Of a DNA stretch of 64,000 bases, positions 39,658 through 49,471 are shown in pieces. The notes beneath the pieces were generated by a model. It had not been told where the DNA came from, did not search any database, and worked only from the letters and a program-made list of their open reading frames with translations. Position 1 is the stretch's first letter. Each line of letters begins with the position of its first letter. A program made the position numbers and the translations under genes. The DNA comes from Pectobacterium polonicum (GTDB lineage Bacteria > Pseudomonadota > Gammaproteobacteria > Enterobacterales > Enterobacteriaceae), in assembly GCF_005497185.1 (NCBI RefSeq), contig NZ_RJTN01000021.1, positions 1 through 64,000 on the forward strand, in the 5' to 3' direction.

Positions 39658-41121
39658 TTACTGAGCCAGCAGATAAATCGAACTGTCGCCGCGGCGTACA
39701 TTCAAGGCTAATACCGCCGGTTTGCTGTCCAGAATTTTACGCAGTTCACCAATGTTCTGTACTGCCTGCTGGTTAACACCGAGAATGATATCGTCCTTCT
39801 TCAGGCCGATTTTAGCCGCAGCAGAACCGGGTTTGACGTTATCCACTTTAACGCCTTTTTCGCCATCCACCTGCGTATTGCTCAGCTCCGCACCTTCAAT
39901 GCCGGAATAGAGATTACCGGAGGACACCTGAGCCTGATTACTTTGTTGCAGCGTCACCTCGACGGTAAGCGGTTTACCTTCACGCAGTAGCCCAAGCGCC
40001 ACTTTGCTGCCCACCGGCAACGAGCCAACCTGTGCACGCAATGCAGAGAAGCTGCTAACCGCTTTACCATTCAGCGTGACGATCACATCGCCAGCCTTGA
40101 TGCCAGCCACATCTGCCGCCGATTTCGGCCGCACTTGACTCACAAACGCGCCGCGCTGCGCATCAACTTTCATCGCCTGTGCCAGCTCGGAGTTAAGTTC
40201 AGTTCCGGTAATGCCCAGCTCACCGCGTTTCACTTCACCAAATTCGACAATCTGTGCGACGACACTTTTCACCATATTGCTAGGAATAGCGAAGCCAATC
40301 CCGATATTACCGCCACCTGGGGCAAGAATCGCGGTATTCAGCCCAATCAGCTCACCATTCAGGTTCACCAGCGCACCGCCAGAATTCCCACGGTTGATCG
40401 CCGCATCGGTCTGAATAAAGTCCTCGTAATTTTCAATATTCAAGCCGCTACGCCCCAGCGCGGACACAATACCCGAGGTCGCCGTTTCTCCCAGACCATA
40501 TGGATTACCAATCGCTACCGTGTAATCACCAACCCGTAACTGATCGGAATCCGCAACCTTAATCGCCGTCAGGTTTTTAAAGTCTTTCAACTGCACCAAC
40601 GCGATATCTGAACGCGGGTCTTTGCCTAATACTTTACCGTCATACTTGCGACCGTCGCTGAGTCGAATCTGAATCTTATCGGCGTTATCCACAACATGGC
40701 TGTTGGTCACCACATAGCCTTTTTCCGCATTAATCACGACGCCCGCGCCCAACGCCTGGAAGTTTTCCTGTTTTGGTTGCGGTTGACCGTCGTCATCGTC
40801 ACCCTCTCCCTGACACATCGGCGATGACTGGAACGGCGATCCCTCCTGACAGAAAGGCGAGTTCTCACCAAAAAATGGCTGAAGCTGCGGCGGAATATTT
40901 TCTTTGCCTACACTATTCTCTCTACCCTGATCGGTGGTATGCCCTTCCACGTAGATACTCACGACGGAAGGCATAACTTTTTCCAGCATAGGGGCCAAGC
41001 TGGGTAATTGACCCGATGACGCAGCAGACGCCGCTGACTCAGCCGCATTCGCCGTAGTTGAACCCATCGCCATCGCCAGACTTAACGCCAGCGCACTCAG
41101 GACCAGTGATTTTTTTTTCAT
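39658..41121 (-). CDS. degP: Periplasmic serine protease/chaperone DegP
   Basis: A 487-residue HtrA protease that degrades or refolds misfolded envelope proteins. Signal peptide 1-27 (ending TTANAA). Catalytic triad: His142 (TNSHVVD), Asp172 (DPRSDIALV) and Ser247 (GNSGGAL). The Q-linker (about 82-120) holds a Cys pair at 91 and 103 and an acidic/Gln stretch. Two PDZ domains follow (about 290-380 and 395-487). A sigma-E-like promoter at 41204-41231 ties it to the rpoE operon in the same window. Confidence 0.97.
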   Translation of the reverse strand: MKKKSLVLSALALSLAMAMGSTTANAAESAASAASSGQLPSLAPMLEKVMPSVVSIYVEGHTTDQGRENSVGKENIPPQLQPFFGENSPFCQEGSPFQSSPMCQGEGDDDDGQPQPKQENFQALGAGVVINAEKGYVVTNSHVVDNADKIQIRLSDGRKYDGKVLGKDPRSDIALVQLKDFKNLTAIKVADSDQLRVGDYTVAIGNPYGLGETATSGIVSALGRSGLNIENYEDFIQTDAAINRGNSGGALVNLNGELIGLNTAILAPGGGNIGIGFAIPSNMVKSVVAQIVEFGEVKRGELGITGTELNSELAQAMKVDAQRGAFVSQVRPKSAADVAGIKAGDVIVTLNGKAVSSFSALRAQVGSLPVGSKVALGLLREGKPLTVEVTLQQSNQAQVSSGNLYSGIEGAELSNTQVDGEKGVKVDNVKPGSAAAKIGLKKDDIILGVNQQAVQNIGELRKILDSKPAVLALNVRRGDSSIYLLAQ

Positions 41122-41164
41122 AGGAGTCTATCTCATAGTAATCAACACGCGAGTCTTACGGCCC

Positions 41165-41186
41165 GTGTACCCGACACCGGGTACAC
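41165..41186. other. Perfect hairpin in the degP leader
   Basis: GTGTACCCG-ACAC-CGGGTACAC, a 9-bp perfect stem with a 4-nt loop between the candidate sigma-E promoter and the degP start codon. There is no T run, so it is not a normal terminator. It may stabilise or regulate the leader mRNA, or be a regulator site. Confidence 0.6.
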
Positions 41187-41203
41187 TCAATGGTCGTGCT
41201 GTA

Positions 41204-41231
41204 TGAGATAAATATGGACCAACAAGGTTCC
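41204..41231 (-). promoter_or_regulatory. Candidate sigma-E promoter of degP
   Basis: Read leftwards: GGAACCT (-35, one mismatch to GGAACTT), a 16-bp spacer and TCTCA (-10). It lies 83 bp before the degP ATG. degP is a core sigma-E gene in E. coli. Confidence 0.65.
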
Positions 41232-41310
41232 AAAGGGGAAGATCGTGAAGCGTAAGGAAATATTGAACGGCTTTACAAAACTCGCGATTTCTATTGCTGC
41301 CTGTTCATCG

Positions 41311-42822
41311 CTAATCTGCCGCCATCAGCTTGCGGTATTCGTCGTAGGCGTACAAATCCGTCATACCGCTGATGTAATCCTGAATCAGGCGCGCCCGATA
41401 ATAATATTCACGGACGACACGCTCGGTTTCGGGTAATCCTTCCAACTCGGTCACTGCTTCGCAATAGGCCAGGCAGTGCTTGCTGGATAGCTTGTGGTAA
41501 AGCCGCGTTTCAATCGGATAGCGCTTGTGCGTATCGTCGCTAACAAGCTGACTGAAATCCTGATAGGGCATCTCGAGCAGCGGGCTATAAATATCCAGCA
41601 GGCCGCGAATCACGCGGTCGCCCTGTAGCTCCAACTGTTCAACTTCATGATGGTTAAAAACGTGCTTTAAGGCGACACGTTTGAAAATGCCTAACAGGCG
41701 GTTCTGCGGGCTGTCGTCCTCAAGCAACGCCTGATTGAACGACCCGGCATAGACCTCCGGCAGATTGTCGATAAAACGCAGCGCGGCATGTGGCACCATC
41801 TGACCCACAGTGTAAACGCGGAGATTCATAAAGAACTGGTCATCGTGACTGCGCCACTGAAAGCGCTCGCGCTCTTTGTAAGCACGTTCAATCGTTTTAG
41901 CGAAGATGTCTTTCTCTGCTCCTTCCCCCCAATTCTCACGCAGACGATCGTAAAGTTCTTCGATAGTGAGGATATCTTTCTCGACAGCATCTTCTAAATC
42001 CGCGATACAGTAAGAAACATCATCGGCCGCCTCCATAATATAGCTCAGCGGGTGGCGATGAAATTCGCCCATATCCAGCTCTTCACGCAACCTGACGACA
42101 AAGGCTTCCTCTGACAGATAGTAGCCCGGTTTCTTCATCAAATAATCGTAATCGGCGGGAAGCTCAGCGCGCCAATACGCAGGGCGGGTATATTTCAAAA
42201 TACAGGCTACCTGCCCGTAGGTCAGGTTGAGCTTCAGCAGTGTGTGAACCAACCGGATCGCCTGTGCATTGCCTTCAAAATGGCTCAGGTCCTGGCGGAT
42301 CTGCCCGCGCAATTCGTCCAGTCCATCCTGCTGCATCCGCAGCACAGACACGTTACAGTCATCGACACGTTCCAGAGATTCACTGTCCAGATAATGGCTA
42401 TCCAGCAATTTTCTGAACCATTGGTTAATCGCGGATTCACCAAAATGGCCAAAAGGCGGATTGCCGATGTCGTGCATCAGGCATGCCATTTCAACCAGGC
42501 TTTCAAACGGCGTTTGTCTGTCAACCAGCCCGAGCGATGCCAGTCGACCATCAGTTTGCAGGCGGTGCAAAATCTCTTTTGCGATGTAGCGGCCAACCTG
42601 CTGCACTTCCATCGAATGGGTTAAGCGGGAACGGACGGCCGCATTACGTTCCAGCGGAAAGACCTGGGTTTTTTGCTGTAGGCGGCGAATGGCGGCGGAG
42701 TTAATAATTCGCCCCCGATCGCTCTCAAACTGACGCACGATCGCATAGCCATTATCAGCCGTTTTAGGTCGACTGAAATGCCGTTGAAAGCTCATTTTTT
42801 TGGCAAAATCGATACCAGACAT
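41311..42822 (-). CDS. dgt: Deoxyguanosinetriphosphate triphosphohydrolase
   Basis: A 503-residue HD-domain enzyme that hydrolyses dGTP to deoxyguanosine and triphosphate. The HD metal ligands appear as [27 protein letters not shown] and [17 protein letters not shown]. Length equals E. coli Dgt (505). It lies 189 bp upstream of degP on the same strand, the E. coli order. Confidence 0.97.
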   Translation of the reverse strand: MSGIDFAKKMSFQRHFSRPKTADNGYAIVRQFESDRGRIINSAAIRRLQQKTQVFPLERNAAVRSRLTHSMEVQQVGRYIAKEILHRLQTDGRLASLGLVDRQTPFESLVEMACLMHDIGNPPFGHFGESAINQWFRKLLDSHYLDSESLERVDDCNVSVLRMQQDGLDELRGQIRQDLSHFEGNAQAIRLVHTLLKLNLTYGQVACILKYTRPAYWRAELPADYDYLMKKPGYYLSEEAFVVRLREELDMGEFHRHPLSYIMEAADDVSYCIADLEDAVEKDILTIEELYDRLRENWGEGAEKDIFAKTIERAYKERERFQWRSHDDQFFMNLRVYTVGQMVPHAALRFIDNLPEVYAGSFNQALLEDDSPQNRLLGIFKRVALKHVFNHHEVEQLELQGDRVIRGLLDIYSPLLEMPYQDFSQLVSDDTHKRYPIETRLYHKLSSKHCLAYCEAVTELEGLPETERVVREYYYRARLIQDYISGMTDLYAYDEYRKLMAAD

Positions 42823-42905
42823 ATGGTTCTCCCTGTCATTACGCTACAGCACAATGATGGACACTCCATCTCCCCCTGCTAGCCATGATAGACTAACGTC
42901 CGCGA

Positions 42906-43033
42906 TATACACCTAATGCTGGTCATTTAACGATCGAGATACACGGTGCGACCACAGGGGTGAGGCATCCCTGCGGGAACCTCCCCCTGTGTTTCCCCTA
43001 AAATGGGACTTCAGTGACCAGCATTAGGTATAC
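42906..43033. repeat. MITE-like palindromic element between dgt and mtnN
   Basis: Terminal inverted repeats CCTAATGCTGGTCA (42912-42925) and TGACCAGCATTAGG (43015-43028) are perfect over 14 bp and extend outwards with a 2-nt bulge. Inside, CACAGGGG (42953-42960) pairs with CCCCTGTG (42984-42991), and GGCATCCCTGC adds a smaller fold. The whole 120-130 bp would fold into one long hairpin. No coding content. Confidence 0.75.
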
Positions 43034-43068
43034 GCCTTCCATTTATAACAGAATTTGCGGGGAACCTT

Positions 43069-43767
43069 ATGAAAGTCGGTATTATCGGTGCGATGGAACA
43101 AGAAGTAACGCTGCTGCGCGATCGGATTGAAAACCGTCAGACCTTCCAGCGTGCGGGTTGCGAAATCTATACCGGACAAATCAACGGCGTAGAAGTCGCG
43201 CTACTGAAATCGGGCATCGGCAAAGTCTCCGCTGCACTCGGCACCACGCTGCTGCTGGAACACAGCAAGCCGGACGTGGTAATTAACACCGGTTCTGCTG
43301 GCGGGCTGGCACCCACATTAAACGTCGGTGATATTGTGGTTTCTGATGAAGTGCGCTACCACGATGCCGACGTCACGGCCTTTGGCTATGAACCCGGCCA
43401 GATGGCAGGCTGCCCTGCCGCTTTCCCTGCTGATGAAAAACTCATCGCGCTGGCGCAGGAAGCGATTGCCGAGCTACAGCTGAATGCCGTCCGCGGTCTG
43501 GTTGTCAGCGGCGACGCCTTCATTAACGGCGCAGAGCCGTTAGCCCGTATCCGCACCACCTTCCCGCAGGCCATTGCCGTAGAAATGGAAGCCACCGCGA
43601 TCGCCCATGTTTGCCATCAGTTTGCCGTCCCGTTTGTGGTGGTTCGCGCGATTTCGGATGTGGCCGATAAAGCCTCACACCTGAGTTTTGATGAGTTCCT
43701 GAGCGTTGCGGCACAGCAATCAACGCGAATGGTAGACGTTATTCTGGCCAAGTTAGCTACTCGCTAA
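43069..43767 (+). CDS. mtnN: 5'-methylthioadenosine/S-adenosylhomocysteine nucleosidase
   Basis: A 232-residue hydrolase (Pfs) that cleaves MTA, SAH and 5'-deoxyadenosine. It is also the step before LuxS in AI-2 production. Catalytic residues: Glu12 (GAMEQEV), Glu174 ([11 protein letters not shown]) and Asp197 (ISDVADK). Same length as the E. coli enzyme. GGGGAACC precedes the ATG. btuF starts 3 bp after its stop. Confidence 0.98.
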   Translation: MKVGIIGAMEQEVTLLRDRIENRQTFQRAGCEIYTGQINGVEVALLKSGIGKVSAALGTTLLLEHSKPDVVINTGSAGGLAPTLNVGDIVVSDEVRYHDADVTAFGYEPGQMAGCPAAFPADEKLIALAQEAIAELQLNAVRGLVVSGDAFINGAEPLARIRTTFPQAIAVEMEATAIAHVCHQFAVPFVVVRAISDVADKASHLSFDEFLSVAAQQSTRMVDVILAKLATR

Positions 43768-43770
43768 TCG

Positions 43771-44601
43771 ATGACCTTCAGGCTCCTTTGCTGGCTGATC
43801 GGGCTGCTGCTTTGCAGCGCCGCTTATGCTATTCCCCAGCGTGTCATCAGTCTCGCACCACACGCGACTGAGATGGCCTACGCGGCAGGCATGGGTGAAC
43901 AGCTGGTTGCGGTCAGCGCCTGGTCAGATTACCCGCCGGAAGCGAAAAAACTGGAACAGGTCGCCTCCTGGCAGGGCATCAATCTGGAGCGAATCCTCGC
44001 ACTCAAGCCCGATCTGATTCTGGCCTGGCGCGAGGGCAACCCGCAGCGCCCGCTGGAACAGCTCGCCAACTTCGCGATTCCTATCGTTTATCTGGATGCA
44101 AAGACGTTAGACGATATCCCGGCCTCATTGCGACAGTTAGCAGCCTATAGCCGCCATCCTGAACAAGCCGAACGTGCTGCGACAGATTTTCAGCAGCAAA
44201 TAGGCAAACTCCAGCACGCTGATGATAGGCATAACGCCACGCCATTGCGGGTATTCATTCAATTCGGCACTCAGCCGCTGTTTACCTCTTCAGAAGCGAC
44301 GCTGCAAAGCCAGATCGTTTCACTGTGCGGTGCCGAAAATGTCTTTGCCGACAGCCCGGTGCCTTGGCCACAGGTCAGTCGTGAACAGGTGTTAAGGCGG
44401 CAGCCACAGGCCATTATTGTCGGCGGTGCTTCAGATAGAATTTCCAGCGTGCAGGCGTTTTGGCAACCACAGCTCGCGGTTCCGGTGATTACCGTCAATG
44501 AAGACTGGTTTAGTCGCAGTGGCCCCCGCTTGCTATTGGCAGCACAGCAAATTTGTTCTCAATTAGCTGAATTAAGACTGGCATCCTCGTCAGTAAAATG
44601 A
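43771..44601 (+). CDS. btuF: Vitamin B12-binding periplasmic protein
   Basis: A 276-residue type III solute-binding protein delivering cobalamin to BtuCD. Signal peptide about 1-20 ([16 protein letters not shown]). The mature part begins [20 protein letters not shown], typical of BtuF, and two lobes are joined by a long helix (about 118-140). It directly follows mtnN, as in E. coli. The btuCD genes are not in the window. Confidence 0.95.
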   Translation: MTFRLLCWLIGLLLCSAAYAIPQRVISLAPHATEMAYAAGMGEQLVAVSAWSDYPPEAKKLEQVASWQGINLERILALKPDLILAWREGNPQRPLEQLANFAIPIVYLDAKTLDDIPASLRQLAAYSRHPEQAERAATDFQQQIGKLQHADDRHNATPLRVFIQFGTQPLFTSSEATLQSQIVSLCGAENVFADSPVPWPQVSREQVLRRQPQAIIVGGASDRISSVQAFWQPQLAVPVITVNEDWFSRSGPRLLLAAQQICSQLAELRLASSSVK

Positions 44602-44778
44602 TCATCAATTAACACAATGAAATCATCTCGATAACAATAGCTTCATTAGTATACAAGTTGTAACACTAGCAGGCTTTTATTTCGCCAATATTTGCCGATA
44701 ATCTGAGCGTAAGAGTGGAATCATAGACATCTACTAAGGTGCTGATTACTGCTCGTCGTAACGAAGTCAGAAAAATTT

Positions 44779-44794
44779 GAACCGATATCGGTTC
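44779..44794. promoter_or_regulatory. Perfect 16-bp palindrome ahead of a small secreted protein
   Basis: GAACCGATATCGGTTC, perfectly self-complementary, 24 bp before the start codon at 44818. Size and position suit an operator for a dimeric repressor or activator. Confidence 0.55.
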
Positions 44795-44817
44795 CTTTAC
44801 ACCAGGTAGCTTAGAAC

Positions 44818-45096
44818 ATGAAAAATGCGTTGCTTTGCGCAAGCTTGCTGATCGCGGTTTGTGGAAATGTCTATGCAGGAAGTAGCGGCGGGCAGATTAA
44901 TGCTCAACTGACGATATTACCGTCTTGTGGCGTCACGCCGCAATCCGGTCAATATCAAATGACATGCAATGTCGCCTCTGTACCTCAACCTAAAATTACT
45001 GAGTCACGTATTCAGATCGATCAGGCAAAACTTTCAGCATCTGCGACAAAAACGACGCAGGGTACGGAAGCACGTCTGATTACGGTCGAATGGTAA
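44818..45096 (+). CDS. Small secreted protein of unknown function
   Basis: A 92-residue protein that I do not recognise. It has a clear signal peptide (KNALLCASLLIAVCGNVYA, cleaved before GSSGG), then about 72 residues with two cysteines (SCGV and MTCN) that could form one disulfide. The shape, INAQLTILPSCGV near the start and a C-terminal strand RLITVEW, recalls the beginning and end of pilin-like or spore-coat-U-like domains, but it is much shorter than those (weak inference). Start supported by the signal peptide. It occupies the place of yadS in E. coli and has a strong terminator 26 bp after its stop. Confidence 0.75.
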   Translation: MKNALLCASLLIAVCGNVYAGSSGGQINAQLTILPSCGVTPQSGQYQMTCNVASVPQPKITESRIQIDQAKLSASATKTTQGTEARLITVEW

Positions 45097-45122
45097 GCAC
45101 AGTAAAAGCACGTCTGCGATAA

Positions 45123-45163
45123 AAAAACCGTGTCTTGTTGCCAGGACACGGTTTTTATTTTTT
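45123..45163. terminator. Bidirectional terminator, small secreted protein / erpA
   Basis: AAAAACCGTGTC (45123-45134) pairs with GACACGGTTTTT (45145-45156), a 12-bp stem flanked by A and T runs. It serves both convergent genes. Confidence 0.93.
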
Positions 45164-45190
45164 TAGTCGGTGAATAACCGCAATACAGGA

Positions 45191-45538
45191 TCAGACGCTG
45201 AAAGAGGAACCGCAGCCGCAGGTAGATTTCGCATTCGGATTCGTCACGATGAAACGAGAACCTTCCAGTCCTTCGGTATAATCCACCGCACCGCCAACCA
45301 GATATTGCAGGCTCATCGGATCAACCACCAGCGCCACACCTTGTTTCTCAATGGTCATATCGCCGTCGTTGATTTGATCATCAAAGGTAAAACCATACTG
45401 GAAACCGCTACAGCCGCCGCCCGTGATATACACACGCAATTTCAGCTCTGGGTTTTCTTCATCAGCAATCAGGTTTTTCACCTTGCTTGCCGCCGCATCG
45501 GTAAATTGCAGAGGCAGTGCTGCTATATCATCGCTCAT
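45191..45538 (-). CDS. erpA: Iron-sulfur cluster insertion protein ErpA
   Basis: A 115-residue A-type carrier that hands [4Fe-4S] clusters to targets such as IspG/IspH. The three cluster-binding cysteines are Cys43 ([10 protein letters not shown]), Cys107 and Cys109 ([11 protein letters not shown]). One residue longer than E. coli ErpA. Single gene with its own terminator. Confidence 0.97.
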
Positions 45539-45805
45539 ATTTTTACTCCCAACTCAGGGCTTATCAGGTGATAGACCCATATTCATACGCTTATTATCCG
45601 GCAGTAAGCGAAAACGTTCAAGATTTGACAGTCATTGTTGAAATAATCGCCGCATTATGCCGTCTTATACACCACACAGCCAGTACTCTCAGTGGGTATG
45701 ATGCAGCGCGTTTTCAAGTGAAAACCCGCACAGCGATTTCATAACGGCGGTCAGTTCATTAGAATACCCCTACATTTTACGATCAAGACCAGTCAGGACC
45801 GCGTA

Positions 45806-47086
45806 ATGAACAAATCTGAAAGCCTGTATGCTGCGGCACAGCAACTTATTCCCGGCGGAGTGAACTCACCCGTTCGTGCTTTTAACGGCGTCGGCGGCAC
45901 TCCGCTGTTCATCGAACGGGCTGATGGCGCTTATCTCTATGACGCTGACGATCAAGCGTATATTGATTATGTGGGTTCGTGGGGTCCGATGGTGCTGGGT
46001 CACAATCATCCGGCAATCCGTGATGCCGTGATTGCTGCCGCAGAGCGCGGTCTGAGCTTTGGCGCGCCTACCGAGATGGAAGTGCAGATGGCGCGTCTGG
46101 TCACCTCATTAGTGCCCAGCATGGATATGGTGCGGATGGTCAACTCCGGTACGGAAGCGACCATGAGCGCAATCCGTCTGGCACGTGGTTACACGGGCCG
46201 CGATAAAATCATCAAATTTGAAGGCTGCTACCATGGTCACGCCGACTGCCTGCTGGTGAAAGCCGGTTCCGGCGCGCTGACATTAGGCCAGCCTAATTCT
46301 CCCGGCGTTCCGGCCGATTTCGCCCGCCATACGCTGACCTGCATCTATAACGATCTGTCATCCGTTCGCGCAGCGTTTGAACAATACCCTGATGAGATCG
46401 CCGCTATCATCGTGGAACCCGTCGCGGGCAACATGAACTGCATTCCACCGCTGCCAGATTTTCTGCCCGGTCTGCGTGCCCTCTGCGATGAGTTTGGCGC
46501 CCTGTTCATCATCGATGAAGTGATGACCGGCTTCCGTGTCGCACTGGCGGGGGCGCAGTCGCACTACGGCGTGGTGCCGGATCTGACCTGTCTGGGGAAA
46601 ATCATCGGCGGCGGCATGCCAGTTGGCGCATTCGGCGGTAAGCGTGAAGTGATGCAGGCGCTGGCACCGACCGGCCCGGTTTATCAGGCGGGAACGCTGT
46701 CCGGCAACCCCATCGCCATGGCCGCAGGCTTTGCCTGTTTGACGGAAGTAGCGAAACCCGGCGTACACGAAAAGCTCACCGCGTTGACTAATCAGTTAGC
46801 CGATGGCCTGCTGGCTGCTGCGAAAGCCGAAAACATTCCATTAGTCGTTAATCAGGCGGGGGGGATGTTCGGCCTGTTCTTTACCGATGCCGGCAGCGTC
46901 ACCAGCTATCAGGATGTGATGAAGTGCGACGTAGAGCGCTTTAAGCGTTTCTTCCACATGATGCTGGAAGAAGGGATTTATCTCGCGCCATCCGCGTTTG
47001 AAGCAGGCTTTATGTCGCTGGCACATACACCACAAGATATCGAACGCACCATCGAAGCCGCACAGCTCTGCTTCTCACGTCTATAA
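45806..47086 (+). CDS. hemL: Glutamate-1-semialdehyde 2,1-aminomutase
   Basis: A 426-residue PLP enzyme that converts glutamate 1-semialdehyde to 5-aminolevulinate for haem synthesis. N-terminus [40 protein letters not shown] and the PLP lysine in [19 protein letters not shown] (about 265) are all standard. Same length as E. coli HemL. In E. coli clcA lies between erpA and hemL; it is absent here. Confidence 0.98.
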   Translation: MNKSESLYAAAQQLIPGGVNSPVRAFNGVGGTPLFIERADGAYLYDADDQAYIDYVGSWGPMVLGHNHPAIRDAVIAAAERGLSFGAPTEMEVQMARLVTSLVPSMDMVRMVNSGTEATMSAIRLARGYTGRDKIIKFEGCYHGHADCLLVKAGSGALTLGQPNSPGVPADFARHTLTCIYNDLSSVRAAFEQYPDEIAAIIVEPVAGNMNCIPPLPDFLPGLRALCDEFGALFIIDEVMTGFRVALAGAQSHYGVVPDLTCLGKIIGGGMPVGAFGGKREVMQALAPTGPVYQAGTLSGNPIAMAAGFACLTEVAKPGVHEKLTALTNQLADGLLAAAKAENIPLVVNQAGGMFGLFFTDAGSVTSYQDVMKCDVERFKRFFHMMLEEGIYLAPSAFEAGFMSLAHTPQDIERTIEAAQLCFSRL

Positions 47087-47100
47087 AGCGAACGCGTACA

Positions 47101-47127
47101 CCATGGCGTCACTCAGTGACGCCATGG
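47101..47127 (+). terminator. Hairpin after hemL
   Basis: CCATGGCGTCAC-TCA-GTGACGCCATGG, a perfect 12-bp stem 14 bp past the hemL stop. It lacks a T run, so it may act as an mRNA 3' stabiliser as well as a weak terminator. Confidence 0.6.
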
Positions 47128-47249
47128 CTGCTCAATAACAGTCCCTCCTCCACCTTCCATTTTTTTCATCAGGATGCTCATTTGAGAATGACAAGCCCTC
47201 TCAAATTGGTTATGAGTAAGTCTACCTGCCTGAAAATAGAGGAGAAGTC

Positions 47250-47873
47250 ATGTTAAAGGTTCTAGGACGCACATCATCGATCAACGTTCGGAAAGTGCTG
47301 TGGCTGTGTGACGAATTGGCAATTCCCTTTCAGCGCGAAGACTGGGGCGACGGCTATAAGTCACCACAGTCACCGGAATTTTTGGCCCTTAACCCCAATG
47401 CCATGATACCGGTTATTCAGGATGACGATTTTGTCATGTGGGAATCGAACGCGATTTTGCGCTACCTCGCCAACGCGAAGGACGGAGCCTGGCTCTACCC
47501 GCAAGATCCGCGTAGTCGCGCCCCGGTCGATCAATGGATCGACTGGCAGGCCACCGAGCTCAATCCCTCATGGCGCTACGCCTTTACGTCGCTGGTGCGC
47601 CAGTCTCCCGCACATCAGGAACCGCAGCTATTGGCAGAATCCTGCGCGCTTTGGTCACACACCATGGGCATTTTGAACCAGCAATTGGAGCGGACTGGCC
47701 ACTACGTTGCAGGGCAAGCGTTTACGCTGGCCGATATTCCCATCGGGCTATCGGTCAATCGCTGGTATGAAACACCGCTGGAACACACTGACTACCCTGC
47801 CGTCCGCGCCTACTATGAGCGCTTAAGCGAGCGTGCAGGCTACCTGACCTGGGGACGCAACGGCACGCCATAA
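47250..47873 (+). CDS. Glutathione S-transferase family protein
   Basis: A 207-residue GST. The N-terminal thioredoxin-like domain (1-80) begins [22 protein letters not shown] with Ser10/Ser11 in the catalytic region, and shows the cis-Pro site MIPVI and the glutathione-binding [10 protein letters not shown]. The C-terminal helical domain carries the [15 protein letters not shown] folding motif. AGAGGAGAAG precedes the ATG. Its stop is only 2 bp from the convergent MocR gene. Substrate unknown. Confidence 0.9.
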   Translation: MLKVLGRTSSINVRKVLWLCDELAIPFQREDWGDGYKSPQSPEFLALNPNAMIPVIQDDDFVMWESNAILRYLANAKDGAWLYPQDPRSRAPVDQWIDWQATELNPSWRYAFTSLVRQSPAHQEPQLLAESCALWSHTMGILNQQLERTGHYVAGQAFTLADIPIGLSVNRWYETPLEHTDYPAVRAYYERLSERAGYLTWGRNGTP

Positions 47874-47875
47874 CG

Positions 47876-49336
47876 CTATTCTGTGCTACCTGGTCCAATA
47901 CCGCTCATTTCACATGCCAGTGCGCCAGCACGCTTAAGCGCATACGTGTAGCGTTCATCAAACGGGTAGCAGCAGGACAGCCGAAGCGCATGCTTACAGC
48001 GGCCGCTCAGCGTGTAAAGTTCACCGGGCGTGACGCAAATTCTTTCTTGCAGCAGGCGATGGAATAACTCAACCCCATCCACACCACCCGGTAATTCCAG
48101 CCAGAAGACAAAACCGCCCTGCGGCTGCGTTGCACGTGTACCCTGCGGGAAATGTCGAGCGATCAGCCCGCGAGCCTCATCCATCTGCGCGGCATAGCGG
48201 CGACGTAGCGTGCGCAGATGATGATCGTAACCACCCGATTCCAGAAATTGCGCCAGCGTTTCTGATAACAGCGCCGATTCCGCCATCGACGACACCGCTT
48301 TCAGTCGCGCCACCTTTGCCCGAAAACGACCCGACGCCATCCAGCCGATGCGAAAATCAGGTGCCAGCGTTTTCGTGAAGCTGGAACAGTAAATGACCCA
48401 GCCTTCACGGTCGAAGGCTTTCACCGTCGGCGACAGCGGCCAGGTAAACTGAAGTTCGCTGTATAAACCATCTTCGATAAGTGGAACTTGATAGTCGTTT
48501 ACCAGCTTTGCCAGCCGCTTTTTATCCGCCAGCGTCATGCTGCACCCTAACGGATTTTGCGCGTTCGGCATGGCGATAATCGCCTGTAGTCGCTGCTCTG
48601 ATAACAACAGCTCCAACGCATCCAGCGCGAGTCCACGCTGCGGATCGGTAGGAATCTCCACCGTTTTCAATCCCAGACTGGCGAGCAGAGGAAAGAGATA
48701 AAAATAGGTTGGCGTTTCCAACCCCACACAGTCGCCCGGCTGCGTAACCGTGCGTAGCGCCAACTGTAGCGCCTCCATACAGCCGTGGGTAATCGTGATG
48801 TCCTCACGGGTCAATGTCATCCCCAAATCCATCGCTCGCCGTGCCACTTCGCGGCGCAGCCGTTCACTGCCCGGCGGTAGCGCATAGCGACCAATCAGTT
48901 CAGGCTGTCGCCGCAGCAAGGAAGCAGCAATACGACTGATCTTCTCAGTAGGATAGAAATCGGCATGCTGCGGGCACGCCAGAGAAATATTGGTGTAGTC
49001 TGGGTGCGTCTGGGCAGCGAATACGGTATCAATCAAATCCAGTTTTTCACTGCCCGGCACAATCACCTGCGCACGGTGAGGTTTGCTTTCCGTCAGCGAC
49101 GGCAGACGCCCCCGGACAAAATAGCCGGACTGTGGTCGTGCTTCGATCAACCCACGATCTTCGAGAATACGCCAGGCATTCAACACCGTATTCACACTCA
49201 CCTGGTGTGAACCAGCGACGCGACGAATAGAAGGCAGGCGACTTCCCGGCGCTAGCGTCCCTTGATGAATGGCTGTGGCGAAGGTTTCCGCGAGTTGTTG
49301 ATAGAGCGTACTTTCTTGTGAGTCGATGATGGACAC
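47876..49336 (-). CDS. MocR/PdxR-type GntR regulator with aminotransferase domain
   Basis: A 486-residue fusion of a GntR winged helix (about 1-75: YQQLAETFATAIHQGTLAPGSRLPSIRRVAG) and a fold-type I aminotransferase domain that binds PLP (Lys in SSFTKTLAPDFRIGW). Such regulators sense PLP-amino acid adducts. I place the start at GTG 49336, preceded by GGGGGAA; an in-frame TTG at 49354 is the alternative. It is divergent from a LysE/RhtB exporter 136 bp away, a common regulator-target pair (inference). Confidence 0.88.
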   Translation of the reverse strand: MSIIDSQESTLYQQLAETFATAIHQGTLAPGSRLPSIRRVAGSHQVSVNTVLNAWRILEDRGLIEARPQSGYFVRGRLPSLTESKPHRAQVIVPGSEKLDLIDTVFAAQTHPDYTNISLACPQHADFYPTEKISRIAASLLRRQPELIGRYALPPGSERLRREVARRAMDLGMTLTREDITITHGCMEALQLALRTVTQPGDCVGLETPTYFYLFPLLASLGLKTVEIPTDPQRGLALDALELLLSEQRLQAIIAMPNAQNPLGCSMTLADKKRLAKLVNDYQVPLIEDGLYSELQFTWPLSPTVKAFDREGWVIYCSSFTKTLAPDFRIGWMASGRFRAKVARLKAVSSMAESALLSETLAQFLESGGYDHHLRTLRRRYAAQMDEARGLIARHFPQGTRATQPQGGFVFWLELPGGVDGVELFHRLLQERICVTPGELYTLSGRCKHALRLSCCYPFDERYTYALKRAGALACEMSGIGPGSTE

Positions 49337-49471
49337 AGTTCCCCCGCCAGCCAATGAGTACAGTTAATGATTAATGCATTTTGTACCCATTACAATAATC
49401 ATTTTGTGTATCTGTAACCATTTATTTTTTCTGCCTACTATAGTGTTCTCTCTCATCATCAGGATAACACC

